Shown in pieces: positions 54,350 through 64,000 of a DNA stretch of 64,000 nt (position 1 is its first letter; each line of letters starts with the position of its first letter). This DNA comes from Pseudorhizobium banfieldiae (GTDB lineage Bacteria > Pseudomonadota > Alphaproteobacteria > Rhizobiales > Rhizobiaceae). Under the pieces are notes generated by a model, which worked only from the letters and a program-made list of their open reading frames with translations, had not been told where the DNA came from and ran no database searches. The stretch spans positions 1,488,001 through 1,552,000 of the forward strand of contig NZ_FO082820.1 of assembly GCF_000967425.1 (NCBI RefSeq), read 5' to 3'. The position numbers were made by a program, and so were the translations under genes.

Positions 54350-54910
54350 ATGACTGCAGCCATCGACCTCAACGACATCAAGCGCCGGATGGATGGTGCG
54401 ATCAACGCCTTCAAGAGCGACATCGCATCGCTTCGCACCGGACGTGCGTCGGCCAATATTCTCGATCCCGTGACGGTCGAGGCTTACGGGTCGCGCGTAC
54501 CGCTCAACCAGGTCGCCAACATCACCGTTCCCGAGCCTCGCATGCTGGGCGTCTCCATCTGGGACAAGTCCATGGTCGGCGCGGTGGATCGCGCCATCCG
54601 CGAATCGCACCTGGGGCTGAACCCGATTGTTGACGGTCAGAACCTGCGCATCCCGCTCCCCGAGTTGAACGAGGAGCGCCGCAAGTCGCTCGTCAAGGTT
54701 GCTCATGACTACGCCGAGAAGGCCAAGGTCGCGATCCGCCATGTGCGCCGCGACGGAATGGACGGCCTGAAAAAGGCCGAGAAGGACGGCGACATCGGTC
54801 AGGACGAAAGCCGTTCGCTTTCCGACAGGGTCCAGAAGATGACAGATGATATGATTTCGGAAGTCGACCGCTTGCTCGGCGAGAAGGAAAAGGAAATCAT
54901 GCAGGTCTAG
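54350..54910 (+). CDS. frr: ribosome recycling factor
   Basis: A 186-residue protein that splits post-termination ribosomes with EF-G. It carries the long three-helix bundle of RRF, with the characteristic [20 protein letters not shown] and [20 protein letters not shown]. Its length matches the family (185 in E. coli). The ATG is preceded by CAGGGAGTAGACGG. Confidence 0.97.
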   Translation: MTAAIDLNDIKRRMDGAINAFKSDIASLRTGRASANILDPVTVEAYGSRVPLNQVANITVPEPRMLGVSIWDKSMVGAVDRAIRESHLGLNPIVDGQNLRIPLPELNEERRKSLVKVAHDYAEKAKVAIRHVRRDGMDGLKKAEKDGDIGQDESRSLSDRVQKMTDDMISEVDRLLGEKEKEIMQV

Positions 54911-54954
54911 GCAGTCCTGCATCGCAATCCCGGCATCCGACAATCGGAACTTCC

Positions 54955-55698
54955 ATGGCCAAACTCGATCTCCCGATCATTCCACAGCATGTCGCCATCA
55001 TCATGGACGGCAACGGACGGTGGGCAAAACAGCGCGGCCTGCCGCGCACGATCGGCCATAACAAGGGGGTCGAGGCAGTCCGTCAGGCGGTGAGGGCGGC
55101 CGGTGAATGCGGCGTGAAATATCTCACGCTGTTTGCATTCTCTTCTGAGAACTGGTCCCGGCCAGAGGCCGAAATCGAGGACCTGCTAGGATTGCTGCGT
55201 CGGTTCATCCGCCGGGACCTTGCCGATCTGCATCGCGAGAACATCCGCATCCGCATCATCGGCGAGCGTCAGAAGCTGCGCAGCGACATCCTGCCGCTTC
55301 TTCTCGAGGCGGAGGAAACCACGCGCAACAACACCGCGATGACGCTGATCATTGCCTTTAACTACGGCGCGCGAGACGAGATCACTCGCGCGGCAATCCA
55401 ACTTGTGAAGGATGTACAGGCAGGACTCGTCGACCCGCAGGATATCACCCCGGACGCGATCGGAAGCCGCCTCGACACGGCCGGCATTCCCGATCCCGAT
55501 CTGATCATCCGCACCAGCGGCGAGGAACGCCTTTCGAACTTCCTCCTGTGGCAGGCGGCCTATTCCGAATTCGTCTTCCTGCCGTGCTACTGGCCGGATT
55601 TCGACCGGCAGCATTTCGTGGAGGCGTTGCGCATCTTCGCCGCCCGGGACCGCCGGTTTGGTGGTCTATCCGATGCAACGACGGCGGTGGTTGTCTGA
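54955..55698 (+). CDS. uppS: undecaprenyl diphosphate synthase
   Basis: A 247-residue cis-prenyl transferase that builds undecaprenyl diphosphate, the lipid carrier for cell wall and O-antigen. The signature [17 protein letters not shown] includes catalytic D18, and the C-terminal [20 protein letters not shown] is conserved. Its stop codon overlaps the cdsA start by one base (TGATG). Confidence 0.96.
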   Translation: MAKLDLPIIPQHVAIIMDGNGRWAKQRGLPRTIGHNKGVEAVRQAVRAAGECGVKYLTLFAFSSENWSRPEAEIEDLLGLLRRFIRRDLADLHRENIRIRIIGERQKLRSDILPLLLEAEETTRNNTAMTLIIAFNYGARDEITRAAIQLVKDVQAGLVDPQDITPDAIGSRLDTAGIPDPDLIIRTSGEERLSNFLLWQAAYSEFVFLPCYWPDFDRQHFVEALRIFAARDRRFGGLSDATTAVVV

Positions 55699-56531
55699 TG
55701 GCGACAGAGCTCAAGCGGCGGGTGATTTCCGGCGTCGTCATGGCTGCGGTCGTTCTTGCGGCGACCTGGGTGGGTGGACTGGCTTTCCGAGGCCTTGCCG
55801 CGGCCATCGCGCTGCTGATCTACTTCGAGTGGTCGACGATTACCCGCCTGACCGAGCGCAACTTCACGGGAAACCTCGTCGGCTGGGTCGGGATCATCCT
55901 GCTGTCGGCGAACATCGCCTTCGGTGACAACGGTATGAACATGCCCTTCCTGGGCGGTCTGGCGATCACCATGCTGCTGATCGTCGCCGTTGGCGGAGGG
56001 ACCTGGTGGCTGCCGGGTGGAGTCATCTATGCGGGACTGAGTGGCATTTCGCTTGCCGCAATCAGGGAAGGGGGCTTTCCGGGTCTTGCGGCAATCCTCT
56101 TCGTCTTTGCCGTGGTGTGGGCGACCGACATCCTGGCATACTTCGTGGGAAGAGCTCTGAAAGGACCGAAGCTTGCGCCAAGGATCTCGCCCGGCAAGAC
56201 ATGGTCCGGTGCGATCGGCGGGACAGTCTCTGCGGTCATCGCCGGCTCCCTCGTCGGTCTTGCCGTTATTGGCGTCGTTTCACCCTGGTTGGCCGTGATT
56301 GCGCTTCTGCTCTCGGTGGCGAGCCAGATCGGTGATCTTTTCGAATCCTTCATCAAGCGCCGCTTCGCCGTGAAGGATTCCAGTCACCTCATCCCGGGTC
56401 ATGGCGGAGTGATGGACCGGGTAGATGGTCTCGTTTTCGCCTGTTTTGCGATCTTTCTTCTGGCGCTTGCATATGATGCCTCAAGTGGCCACCTTGGACT
56501 GAGCGTTGGTGAGTTCCTTTTTGGTCTTTGA
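55698..56531 (+). CDS. cdsA: phosphatidate cytidylyltransferase
   Basis: A 277-residue multi-pass membrane enzyme that makes CDP-diacylglycerol from phosphatidic acid and CTP. The signature KRRFAVKDSSHLIPGHGGVM followed by DRVDGL lies near the C-terminus. About seven helices. The ATG at 55698 overlaps the uppS stop; a frame open from 55548 lies within uppS and is not used. Confidence 0.95.
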   Translation: MATELKRRVISGVVMAAVVLAATWVGGLAFRGLAAAIALLIYFEWSTITRLTERNFTGNLVGWVGIILLSANIAFGDNGMNMPFLGGLAITMLLIVAVGGGTWWLPGGVIYAGLSGISLAAIREGGFPGLAAILFVFAVVWATDILAYFVGRALKGPKLAPRISPGKTWSGAIGGTVSAVIAGSLVGLAVIGVVSPWLAVIALLLSVASQIGDLFESFIKRRFAVKDSSHLIPGHGGVMDRVDGLVFACFAIFLLALAYDASSGHLGLSVGEFLFGL

Positions 56532-56567
56532 GCGTCAGCCGGCGGCACCGGCGTATGGAAGGACGGA

Positions 56568-57701
56568 TTGATTTTCATGGCGATCATCGGGCTGCTCACG
56601 GGCTACATCATCCCCTTCATCATCGTCCTTTCCGTGCTCGTCTTCGTGCACGAGATGGGCCACTATCTCGTCGGGCGTTGGTGCGGTATCCGGGTCACCG
56701 CCTTCTCGGTAGGCTTCGGCCCAGAGCTGTTCGGCTATACCGACAGTCACGGAACCCGATGGAAGCTCTCGGCCGTACCACTGGGCGGCTACGTCAAGTT
56801 CTTTGGCGATGAGGACGCGGCAAGCGTCCCGGACACTGCCAATCTGGAGAGATTTACGCCGGAGGAACGCGCACAGACCCTTGCAGGCGCCCGGCTGTGG
56901 AAGCGTGCCGCCACTGTCGCCGCCGGCCCGATCGCCAATTTCGTCCTTGCGATCATCATCTTTGCCGCGCTCTTCTCTGTCTATGGCAAGATGGTATCCG
57001 ACCCTGTGGTGGCCGAGGTCCGTCCGGACAGCGCAGCGGCATCTGCCGGCATAGAGCCGGGCGATCTCCTGGTGGCCCTCGATGGGGACAAGATCCGCAC
57101 CTTCGATGATGTGCGCCGTTACGTGGCGGTCCGTCCGCAGACGCAGATCGTTATCACCGTGGAGCGCGATGGCCGCGAGATCGACGTGCCGGTGACACCT
57201 CAGCGCACGGAGATAACCGACCAGTTCGGCAACAAGGTCGAACTCGGCCAGATCGGCATTGTCACCAACGCCGAACGCGGCAACTTCCGTCTCGAGACCT
57301 ATTCACCGATGGGAGCCGTGGCAGAGGGGGTGCGCGAGACCGGCCACATCATCAGCGGCACCTTCAGCTATCTCGGCAACATCTTCTCCGGCCGCATGAG
57401 CGCCGACCAGATCGGCGGACCGATCCGGATTGCCGAGACGACCGGCCAGATGGCCACGCTGGGATTCGCCGCAGTTCTCAATTTCGCTGCCGTCATCTCG
57501 GTTTCGCTCGGTCTGATGAACCTGTTCCCGATTCCCGTTCTTGATGGCGGACACCTTGTAATGTACGCACTGGAGGCGGTGCGCGGCAAGCCTTTGAGCC
57601 CCCGCGTTCAAGACGTGGTTTTCCGCTTTGGGCTTGCCATGATCCTGACGCTTATGGTTTTCGCGACCTGGAACGACACGTTCGGTCGCTGGATCGGTTG
57701 A
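56568..57701 (+). CDS. rseP: RIP-type zinc metalloprotease RseP
   Basis: A 377-residue site-2 protease that cleaves membrane-bound anti-sigma factors and signal-peptide remnants. The zinc motif is HEMGH (28-32), the second ligand region is NLFPIPVLDGGH (about 325), and a PDZ domain lies between (about 125-200). The start is TTG at 56568 with GGAAGGA just before it; ATG at 56577 is an alternative that has a poorer site. It sits between cdsA and bamA, the standard order. Confidence 0.94.
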   Translation: MIFMAIIGLLTGYIIPFIIVLSVLVFVHEMGHYLVGRWCGIRVTAFSVGFGPELFGYTDSHGTRWKLSAVPLGGYVKFFGDEDAASVPDTANLERFTPEERAQTLAGARLWKRAATVAAGPIANFVLAIIIFAALFSVYGKMVSDPVVAEVRPDSAAASAGIEPGDLLVALDGDKIRTFDDVRRYVAVRPQTQIVITVERDGREIDVPVTPQRTEITDQFGNKVELGQIGIVTNAERGNFRLETYSPMGAVAEGVRETGHIISGTFSYLGNIFSGRMSADQIGGPIRIAETTGQMATLGFAAVLNFAAVISVSLGLMNLFPIPVLDGGHLVMYALEAVRGKPLSPRVQDVVFRFGLAMILTLMVFATWNDTFGRWIG

Positions 57702-57888
57702 ATTTTAAGAAAACTGTTTGTTTACCGTATTTTGAACTGCGCGTGTCCGCTCGGCCACGCCTTGCAAGGAAGTAAATAGAAATTAACGTGATGCCTTGCT
57801 TGTAGGGTAAAAGCAGGTAAAACGACACACGTGTGGCCGGAGTCGGGCTCCACCCGCCGAGGGACAACGGAAAAAGGTAAGATTTGAA

Positions 57889-60222
57889 ATGAAGGCCAGT
57901 TCAAGGTTTTTGAACGCCGTATCGGCGTTTGCGCTGTCTGCTAGCATTGTTGGGTCGGGCGCGGGCGTATCGGTACTTGCCTCTGCATCGGTCGCGGAAG
58001 CGGCAGTCATTCGCAACGTCCAGGTCAGGGGCACCGAGCGCGCCGGCGAAGACGCCGTGCGTGCCAATCTTACCATTCGGCCAGGCGTGAGCTTCACCAA
58101 TGCCGACATCGACGAATCCGTAAAACGGCTCTATTCCACCGGATATTTCTCCGACGTCCGGATCAGCGTTTCCGGCAGCACTCTGGTTGTGAGCGTCAGC
58201 GAGAATCAGCTGATCAACCAGGTCGTGTTCAACGGCAACCGCAAGATCAAGGACGACAAGCTGGCCGCCGTCGTGCGCACGCAGCCGCTCGGCCCATACA
58301 ACCAGGAACTGATCAACGCCGACATCGAGCGCATCCGCGAGGCCTATTCGGCGATCGGCCGCAGTGACATCGAGGTCACGACGCAGACGGCTTCCGTCGG
58401 TCAGGGTCGAGTCAACCTTGCCTTCGTCATCAACGAGGGTGACCGGACCAAGATCGCCAACATCAACTTCGTCGGCAACCAGGCCTATGGCGACGGCCGG
58501 CTCCAGTCGGTGATCCTGACGAAGGAATCGGGTCCGCTTTCGTTCCTGACCCGCAAGGACGTCTACAACGCCGACAAGCTGCGCGCCGACGAAGATGCGC
58601 TGCGTCAGTTCTATTACAATCACGGCTATCCGGATTTCCGCATCATCTCCTCCGAGGCGGTGCTGGATGAGGCTACCAACCAGTACAACATCACCTTCAC
58701 CGTCGAAGAGGGTCCGCGTTACCGCTTTGGTGATGTCGTTGTCGAATCGACCGTCGAAGGGGTGAATTCGGAAGACCTGCAGGGTCTGGTCCGGACCCGG
58801 ACCGGCGACACCTACGATGCCGGCGACGTTCAGAAGTCAATGGAAGCCATCTCGCAGCGTGTCGCATCTGCTGGTTATCCGTTCGCCCGCGTGACGCCCC
58901 GTGGCGACCGTAACTTCGCCAACCAGACCGTCGGCGTGTCCTATCTCGTCGATCAGGGCGAGCGTGCCTATGTCGAGCGGATCGAGGTGCGCGGCAATAC
59001 CCGTACGCGCGACTACGTCATTCGCCGTGAATTCGACTTCAGCGAGGGCGACGCGTTCAATCAGCAGATGGTCTCGCGCGCCAAGCGCCGGCTTGAGGCC
59101 CTCGGCTATTTCACGACTGTCAATATCTCGACTTCGCAGGGCTCCGCTCCCGATCGCGTCGTTGTGATCGTCGATGTCGAGGACCAGCCGACCGGTTCGT
59201 TCGGTATCGGCGCCGGCTACTCCGCTGGTGGCGAAGGCCTGATCCTCGAAGCCTCCATCGAGGAGAAGAACTTCCTCGGCCGCGGTCAGTTCATCCGTGT
59301 CGCCGTCGGTGGCGGTCTCGATGACGCCCGCAGCTACAATCTTTCGTTCACCGAGCCTTACTTCCTCGGCTATCGTCTCGCAGCGGGCTTTGACGTCTTC
59401 CGTAGCCAGACGTCTTCGGAAAGCTACTACGACTATCAGGAGCAGGGCGTGACGCTGCGTGTCACCGCCCCGATCACCGAAGATCTGGCGACCACGTTCC
59501 GTTACACGTACAAGGAAATCCAGTACGACGGCGAAGGCGACTGGAGAAGTGGTCTTTCGGCACCCTATGAGGCGCTGGTCGAGGAGGGTGACTTTGTTCA
59601 GTCCTCCGTATCCCAGACCCTCACCTACAACACGCTGGACAACAACACGCTTGCCCGCGAAGGTATCTACGCCTCGATCACCCATGAGTATGCTGGGCTT
59701 GGCGGCGATTCCGAATACTACAAGGTCTATGGCCGCGGCCGCTACTTCCACCTCCTATCCGAGGAAGCCGACATCATCGGTTCGGTCGCAGTCGGTGGTG
59801 GCCATGTCGTCGGCACGGGAGACAACCTGAACGTCTTCGACCAGTTCCAGTTGGGCGGTCGCCTCGTTCGTGGTTTCGAGAACAACGGCATCGGTCCGCG
59901 CATGACCAATGGCGACGCGATCGGCGGCACCACCTACTTCACCGCTTCGGCCGAAGTCACCTTCCCGATGCCGGCCTTCCCGGAGGACTTCGGTCTCCGC
60001 GGCGCCTTGTTCGCGGATGCCGGAACGCTCTATGGCAATGATGTTGACCTCCGTGGCGAGGCCGTGCAGGGAACCGACATGGCGTGGCGCGCCTCGGTCG
60101 GTGCAGGTATCCAGTGGGCATCGCCCTTCGGCTCTATCCGCTTCGACTATGCGTTTCCGATCGTCAAGGAAGACTTCGACGAGACTCAGGAATTCCGGTT
60201 CAGCATGGCAAACCAGTTCTGA
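57889..60222 (+). CDS. bamA: outer-membrane protein assembly factor BamA
   Basis: A 777-residue Omp85 protein that inserts beta-barrels into the outer membrane. After a signal region (residues 1-39, ending near SVAEA) come five POTRA domains (to about residue 430), including [17 protein letters not shown] and [14 protein letters not shown], then a 16-stranded barrel with a C-terminal Phe (MANQF). The ATG is preceded by AAAAAGGTAAGATTTGAA, of ordinary strength. It lies between rseP and lpxD; a 187-base gap upstream may hold its own promoter. Confidence 0.96.
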   Translation: MKASSRFLNAVSAFALSASIVGSGAGVSVLASASVAEAAVIRNVQVRGTERAGEDAVRANLTIRPGVSFTNADIDESVKRLYSTGYFSDVRISVSGSTLVVSVSENQLINQVVFNGNRKIKDDKLAAVVRTQPLGPYNQELINADIERIREAYSAIGRSDIEVTTQTASVGQGRVNLAFVINEGDRTKIANINFVGNQAYGDGRLQSVILTKESGPLSFLTRKDVYNADKLRADEDALRQFYYNHGYPDFRIISSEAVLDEATNQYNITFTVEEGPRYRFGDVVVESTVEGVNSEDLQGLVRTRTGDTYDAGDVQKSMEAISQRVASAGYPFARVTPRGDRNFANQTVGVSYLVDQGERAYVERIEVRGNTRTRDYVIRREFDFSEGDAFNQQMVSRAKRRLEALGYFTTVNISTSQGSAPDRVVVIVDVEDQPTGSFGIGAGYSAGGEGLILEASIEEKNFLGRGQFIRVAVGGGLDDARSYNLSFTEPYFLGYRLAAGFDVFRSQTSSESYYDYQEQGVTLRVTAPITEDLATTFRYTYKEIQYDGEGDWRSGLSAPYEALVEEGDFVQSSVSQTLTYNTLDNNTLAREGIYASITHEYAGLGGDSEYYKVYGRGRYFHLLSEEADIIGSVAVGGGHVVGTGDNLNVFDQFQLGGRLVRGFENNGIGPRMTNGDAIGGTTYFTASAEVTFPMPAFPEDFGLRGALFADAGTLYGNDVDLRGEAVQGTDMAWRASVGAGIQWASPFGSIRFDYAFPIVKEDFDETQEFRFSMANQF

Positions 60223-60272
60223 CCACGGCTGTCAGGACTGCGGCCAGATCTGACCTGGAGTTAAATGGCCTG

Positions 60273-61337
60273 ATGGATTCAAATGAGTTCTTTCCGCCCC
60301 ACGAGGGGGTCAGCCTGCGCGAGCTGGCTGCCCATCTTGGGGCCGAACTGCTTGATTCTTCCGCCGGAGACCGGATCATCTGTTCCGTTGCCCCGCTGTC
60401 ACGTGCTGGCGAGGGGCAACTGTGCTACCTGCGCTCCCGCAAGGACCGCGAGGAACTCGCAAGCTGCAGGGCCTCGGCGATCCTTTGCGACGCGTCCCTG
60501 CAGTCACTGATACCTGATCATATAGCAGTCCTTCGCATCGCCACTCCCCATACCGCCTTTGCCCAGGCGGGCGCGTTGCTTCATCCGATCGCCATGCGCC
60601 CCTCGCCATTCACGTCGCATACCGGTGGCATCCATCCATCCGCCTTCGTGGATCCTACGGCAAGGCTGGAGCCCGGGGTCGAGGTGGAGCCGATGGCAGT
60701 GATTGGCGCCCGGGCGGAGATCGGCACGGGAACCCGCATCGGGGCGGGTGCGATCGTCGGATCTGACGTGAAGATCGGCCGCGACTGCACGATTGCCGGC
60801 GGCGCTTCGGTCATTGCGTCGCTGATCGGCAATGGCGTCATCATCCACAACGGCGCCCGGATCGGACAGGACGGCTTCGGCTATGCGCCGGGGCCTGCAG
60901 GTATGCTGAAGATCGTGCAGATCGGCCGGGTGATCATCCAGGACAATGTCGAGATCGGTGCGAATACTACGATCGATCGCGGCACGATGGATGATACGGT
61001 CATCGGCGAGGGCACGAAGATCGATAACCAGGTGCAGATCGCCCACAATGTCCGGATCGGCCGGCATTGCGGAATCGTCAGCGGCGTCGGCATTGCCGGG
61101 TCTACCACCATCGGCAACGGCGTGATGATTGGCGGCGCCAGCGGTGTCAATGGCCATATCACCATCGGCGACGGTGCTCAGATTGCGGCGATGAGCGGCG
61201 TCATGTCGGATCTCGCGCCCGGCGCCCGTGTTGGCGGCGTTCCGGCCCGGCCACTCAAGGATTTCTTCCGTGACGTCGCCGCAGCAATGGCGCGGTCCGA
61301 CGAGCGTGCGAAGCGAAGAGGAGACAGGAATGAGTGA
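60273..61337 (+). CDS. lpxD: UDP-3-O-acylglucosamine N-acyltransferase
   Basis: A 354-residue left-handed beta-helix enzyme adding the second acyl chain in lipid A synthesis. The N-terminal uridine-binding part (residues 1-110) is followed by hexapeptide repeats, with the catalytic His in QIAHNVRIG (about residue 256). The ATG at 60273 starts [18 protein letters not shown]; the frame open from 60084 overlaps bamA. Its end overlaps fabZ by eight bases. Confidence 0.95.
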   Translation: MDSNEFFPPHEGVSLRELAAHLGAELLDSSAGDRIICSVAPLSRAGEGQLCYLRSRKDREELASCRASAILCDASLQSLIPDHIAVLRIATPHTAFAQAGALLHPIAMRPSPFTSHTGGIHPSAFVDPTARLEPGVEVEPMAVIGARAEIGTGTRIGAGAIVGSDVKIGRDCTIAGGASVIASLIGNGVIIHNGARIGQDGFGYAPGPAGMLKIVQIGRVIIQDNVEIGANTTIDRGTMDDTVIGEGTKIDNQVQIAHNVRIGRHCGIVSGVGIAGSTTIGNGVMIGGASGVNGHITIGDGAQIAAMSGVMSDLAPGARVGGVPARPLKDFFRDVAAAMARSDERAKRRGDRNE

Positions 61338-61797
61338 ACAGGCGGCCACGACGCTCGGGTCGGCGGATATTCTCGAGATCATGAAGCTCTTGCCGCACCG
61401 GTATCCATTCCTGCTTGTGGACCGGATCATCGAGATCGACGGCGACGATTCCGCGATAGGCATCAAGAACGTCACCGCCAACGAGCCGCATTTCACCGGC
61501 CACTTTCCGGAGCAGCCTATCATGCCGGGCGTCCTGCTGGTCGAGGGCATGGCCCAGACGGCGGGCGCCATCTGCGCCCGCAAGCAAGGGCAGGGCGGCG
61601 ACCTCGTTTATTTCATGACCATCGACAATGCCCGTTTCCGCAAGCCAGTCGTGCCCGGCGATCGGGTCGAATTCCGTGTGAAGAAGCAGAAGCAGCGCGG
61701 CAATATCTGGAAGTTCCACTGCGACGCCTATGTGGATGACGCGCTGGTCGCGGAAGCCGATATCGGTGCCATGATCCGCCCAAAGGGTGACCAATGA
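61330..61797 (+). CDS. fabZ: 3-hydroxyacyl-[acyl-carrier-protein] dehydratase FabZ
   Basis: A 155-residue hotdog-fold dehydratase of fatty acid elongation. The catalytic residues are H58 ([13 protein letters not shown]) and E72 ([14 protein letters not shown]). The ATG at 61330 lies inside the lpxD end, after AGGAGACAGGA. The gene's stop overlaps the lpxA start by four bases (ATGA). It sits between lpxD and lpxA in the conserved lipid A operon. Confidence 0.96.
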   Translation: MSEQAATTLGSADILEIMKLLPHRYPFLLVDRIIEIDGDDSAIGIKNVTANEPHFTGHFPEQPIMPGVLLVEGMAQTAGAICARKQGQGGDLVYFMTIDNARFRKPVVPGDRVEFRVKKQKQRGNIWKFHCDAYVDDALVAEADIGAMIRPKGDQ

Positions 61798-62609
61798 GCC
61801 GGATCGCATCCACCGCCCGCATCCATCCGATGGCGATTGTCGAGGACGGTGCCACGATCGGTGAGAATGTCACCATCGGGCCCTTCTGCACGATCGGGAG
61901 GGACGTCGTGCTCAAGGACGATGTCGAGGTTGTCTCCAACGCGGTCGTGACGGGCAAGACCGAGATCGGCAAGGGCTGTCGCATCTTCCCCATGGCAGTC
62001 ATCGGCGGTCTTTCGCAGAGCCTTCACGAGGCCGGCGAAGACTCGACCCTGACCATTGGCGACAATTGCACGATGCGTGAAGGCGTGACCATCAACATGG
62101 GCACGGTCGGCGGTGGCGGCAGGACGGTGATCGGCAACGACTGCCTCTTCCTCGCCAATTCTCACGTCGCCCATGACTGCATCCTCGGCAACGGCATCGT
62201 CATGTCGAACAACGTCATGCTGGCGGGGCACGTGAAGGTCGATGACCGCGCAATTCTCGGCGGAGGCTCCGCCGTTCACCAGTTCAACCGCATCGGGCGC
62301 AACGCCTTCATCGGTGGCCTCACTGCCGTGAACTATGACGTCATTCCCTATGGCATGCTGAACGGCAATCCCGGCATCCTGGCGGGCTTGAATATCGTCG
62401 GCATGACGCGTGCGGGCATCGACCGCGCGACCATCCATCGGGTTCGCAAGGCCTTCAAGCAGATCTTCGAGGGCGAAGGGAATATCCGCAACAATGCTGC
62501 GGCGATCCGGGATGAGTATGTCGATTGTCGCGAGGTCATCGAGATCCTCGACTTCATCGCGGCCGACAGCGATCGGGCGATCTCCTCTCCGTTCCGCGGC
62601 AAAGCCTGA
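61794..62609 (+). CDS. lpxA: UDP-N-acetylglucosamine acyltransferase
   Basis: A 271-residue left-handed beta-helix trimer catalysing the first step of lipid A synthesis. Hexapeptide repeats ([14 protein letters not shown] and others) fill the N-terminal two thirds; the catalytic His is in [13 protein letters not shown] (about residue 125). It ends three bases before lpxI. The start overlaps the fabZ stop. Confidence 0.96.
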   Translation: MSRIASTARIHPMAIVEDGATIGENVTIGPFCTIGRDVVLKDDVEVVSNAVVTGKTEIGKGCRIFPMAVIGGLSQSLHEAGEDSTLTIGDNCTMREGVTINMGTVGGGGRTVIGNDCLFLANSHVAHDCILGNGIVMSNNVMLAGHVKVDDRAILGGGSAVHQFNRIGRNAFIGGLTAVNYDVIPYGMLNGNPGILAGLNIVGMTRAGIDRATIHRVRKAFKQIFEGEGNIRNNAAAIRDEYVDCREVIEILDFIAADSDRAISSPFRGKA

Positions 62610-62612
62610 TCC

Positions 62613-63494
62613 ATGGTTGTCCGCCCGGCCCCCATCGGCAAGGGGCGGCTTGCCATCGTCGCCGGCTGGGGGCAGTTGCCTCTCTATCTTGCGGAAGCCG
62701 CTCGCGAGGCGGGTGAAGATCCGGTTATCGTCGCACTGGCAGATGAAGCCGACCGTAGTTTCGAGGGCTTCGAGACGCTGAGCGCAGGCGTTGGCGATCT
62801 TGCCGGAATCGAACGATTCATCCGCGAAAAGGGTGTCGGTCGGGTGGTGATGTCGGGAGCGGTCAGGCGGCGTCCCGAACTGCACGATATCCGCCCGACC
62901 TTCCGGACGCTGCTGCAGGTGCCTGCAGTTATCCGCACGCTGGTCTCCGGCGGCGACGACGCTGTCCTCCAGATGGTCATCAAGCTGTTCGAGGGCATGG
63001 GGTGCCGGGTGCTTGGCGCGCACGAGATAGCTCCTGGACTCTTGGCGCGCACCGGCCCGCTGACGAGCGCCCGGCCAGCGGCAGAAGATCTGCGCGATAT
63101 CGAGCAGGCGGTCGAGGCGGCCCTGGCGCTGGGACGGCTGGATGTCGGGCAAGGCGCGGTCAGCGTCGGCGGGCGCGTCGTCGCTCTGGAAGGCGCGGAG
63201 GGGACGGATCAAATGCTCGAGCGCGTTGTGGAGCTTCGCCGGGAAGGGCGGATCTCCCAGCGCCGGAGAGGCGTTCTCGTCAAGCTGTGCAAGCCACAGC
63301 AGGATGTCCGGGCCGATCTACCGGCAATGGGGCTCTCGACGGTGGAAAATGCATCCCGCGCCGGCCTTGCCGGCATTGCGGTCGAAGCGGGCCGGTCGCT
63401 GGTACTGGAGGAGCAGGCACTGGTTGCGGCGGCCGATCGGGCGGGAATATTCGTCTGCGGGATCGATACTGGGCTTCCGAAGGGAGGGCTATGA
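62613..63494 (+). CDS. lpxI: UDP-2,3-diacylglucosamine pyrophosphatase LpxI
   Basis: A 293-residue DUF1009 protein, the alphaproteobacterial alternative to LpxH for releasing UMP from UDP-diacylglucosamine. The N-terminal segment LAIVAGWGQLPLYLAEAARE and late GMGLSTVENA-type region and VLVKLCKPQQDVRADLPAM match the family. It replaces lpxH at the lpxA-lpxB position. Its stop overlaps the lpxB start codon. Confidence 0.94.
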   Translation: MVVRPAPIGKGRLAIVAGWGQLPLYLAEAAREAGEDPVIVALADEADRSFEGFETLSAGVGDLAGIERFIREKGVGRVVMSGAVRRRPELHDIRPTFRTLLQVPAVIRTLVSGGDDAVLQMVIKLFEGMGCRVLGAHEIAPGLLARTGPLTSARPAAEDLRDIEQAVEAALALGRLDVGQGAVSVGGRVVALEGAEGTDQMLERVVELRREGRISQRRRGVLVKLCKPQQDVRADLPAMGLSTVENASRAGLAGIAVEAGRSLVLEEQALVAAADRAGIFVCGIDTGLPKGGL

Positions 63495-64000
63495 TGGCCA
63501 ACGCATTGAAGGTTGCTGTCATCGCTGGCGAGGTCTCCGGCGATCTGCTGGGCGCCGACCTCGTCGCCGCGTTGAGGAAAGCCCATCCAGGCCCGGTAGA
63601 GCTTGTTGGCGTGGGTGGAGAGGCTCTTCAGGCTGAGGGCCTTCAGTCGCTGTTCGACTTCTCCGAATTGTCGATCATGGGCCTGACGCAGGTCTTGAAG
63701 CGCCTGCCGCAACTTCTCCGCCGCATCCGCCAGACGGCAGACGCCGTGATCGCCGCGAACCCGGATGTCCTCGTCATCGTGGACAGTCCGGATTTCACGC
63801 ATCGCGTCGCACGACGGGTGAGGGCGGCGCTGCCGGACCTGCCGATCATCGACTATGTCTGCCCGAGCGTGTGGGCGTGGAAAGAATACCGCGCCAGAGC
63901 CATGGTGCCCTATGTCGACCATGTGCTGGCGGTGCTGCCGTTCGAGCCGGCCGCCATGCAGCGCCTCGGCGGACCGCCGACGACTTTCATCGGCCACCGA
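63494..64000 (+). CDS. lpxB: lipid-A-disaccharide synthase, 3' end outside the window
   Basis: The first 169 codons of LpxB, which joins lipid X to UDP-2,3-diacylglucosamine. The conserved start MANALKVAVIAGEVSGDLLG is complete and PSVWAWKEYRARAM follows; the frame remains open to the window edge. The ATG at 63494 overlaps the lpxI stop (ATGA), and GGGAGGG lies just upstream; the ATG three bases earlier (63491) is equally possible. Confidence 0.93.
   Translation, partial: MANALKVAVIAGEVSGDLLGADLVAALRKAHPGPVELVGVGGEALQAEGLQSLFDFSELSIMGLTQVLKRLPQLLRRIRQTADAVIAANPDVLVIVDSPDFTHRVARRVRAALPDLPIIDYVCPSVWAWKEYRARAMVPYVDHVLAVLPFEPAAMQRLGGPPTTFIGHR

Overview
The window is a gene-dense, GC-rich chromosomal segment of an alphaproteobacterium, most likely a member of the Rhizobiaceae (Rhizobium, Sinorhizobium/Ensifer, Agrobacterium, Shinella or Ciceribacter type). 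This rests on ExoR and ExoD homologues, a PopZ gene next to valS, the surE-pcm-nlpD and tatABC-serS blocks, two DUF1127 mini-genes, and the long rpsB-tsf-pyrH-frr-uppS-cdsA-rseP-bamA-lpxD-fabZ-lpxA-lpxI-lpxB run. There is no rRNA, phage, insertion sequence, CRISPR array or secondary-metabolite cluster; it is mostly core chromosome.

Layout. 1-14 kb is a mixed region of small transcription units: a DUF2087 protein (probably cut by the window edge), a Tat-exported CpdB-like phosphoesterase, an unrecognised membrane protein of lower GC, a PilZ protein, divergent aldR/ald, a YqjI-like PadR regulator, a minus-strand sulfur/tRNA-editing cluster (cysK-alaX-sseA-GNAT), small secreted or envelope proteins, exoD, tRNA-Asn and tRNA-Cys. 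14-30 kb carries a Pcm-like methyltransferase, popZ, valS, a FadL-type porin, exoR, xthA, erpA, dgt, argS, a large SPOR protein and nagZ. 30-41 kb is a run of plus-strand housekeeping genes: scpAB, an orphan ABC ATPase, tatABC, serS, surE, pcm and nlpD, followed by yajC and the NDUFAF3/NDUFAF6-like pair. 42-51 kb has trmFO, two DUF1127 genes, a candidate small RNA, tRNA-Leu, tig, an ABC-F ATPase, a GST and an isocitrate dehydrogenase gene broken by one extra base. 51-64 kb is the translation-factor, outer-membrane assembly and lipid A operon, cut inside lpxB at the right edge.

The most interesting signal is at 44.88-45.04 kb on the minus strand. Three consecutive hairpins each expose a C/U-rich, anti-Shine-Dalgarno-like CCUCC loop, the last hairpin is a terminator with a U-run, and an exact GGAAC-N16-CGTT (EcfG general-stress sigma) promoter lies just upstream. 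This has the architecture of the cuckoo / CcsR-type small RNAs, and it sits beside two DUF1127 genes, the protein family linked to such RNAs in Rhodobacter. A second exact EcfG-type promoter precedes the DUF1236-like gene at 11.3-11.7 kb, and a one-mismatch copy precedes the small secreted protein at 10.5-10.8 kb.

Other notable points: tolC is not found between the Pcm-like gene and popZ, and secDF is not found between yajC and the Mth938 gene, although both are, as I recall, the usual neighbours there; nlpD has a degenerate LytM active site and a perfect inverted repeat just before its start codon; and icd has a single-base frameshift.
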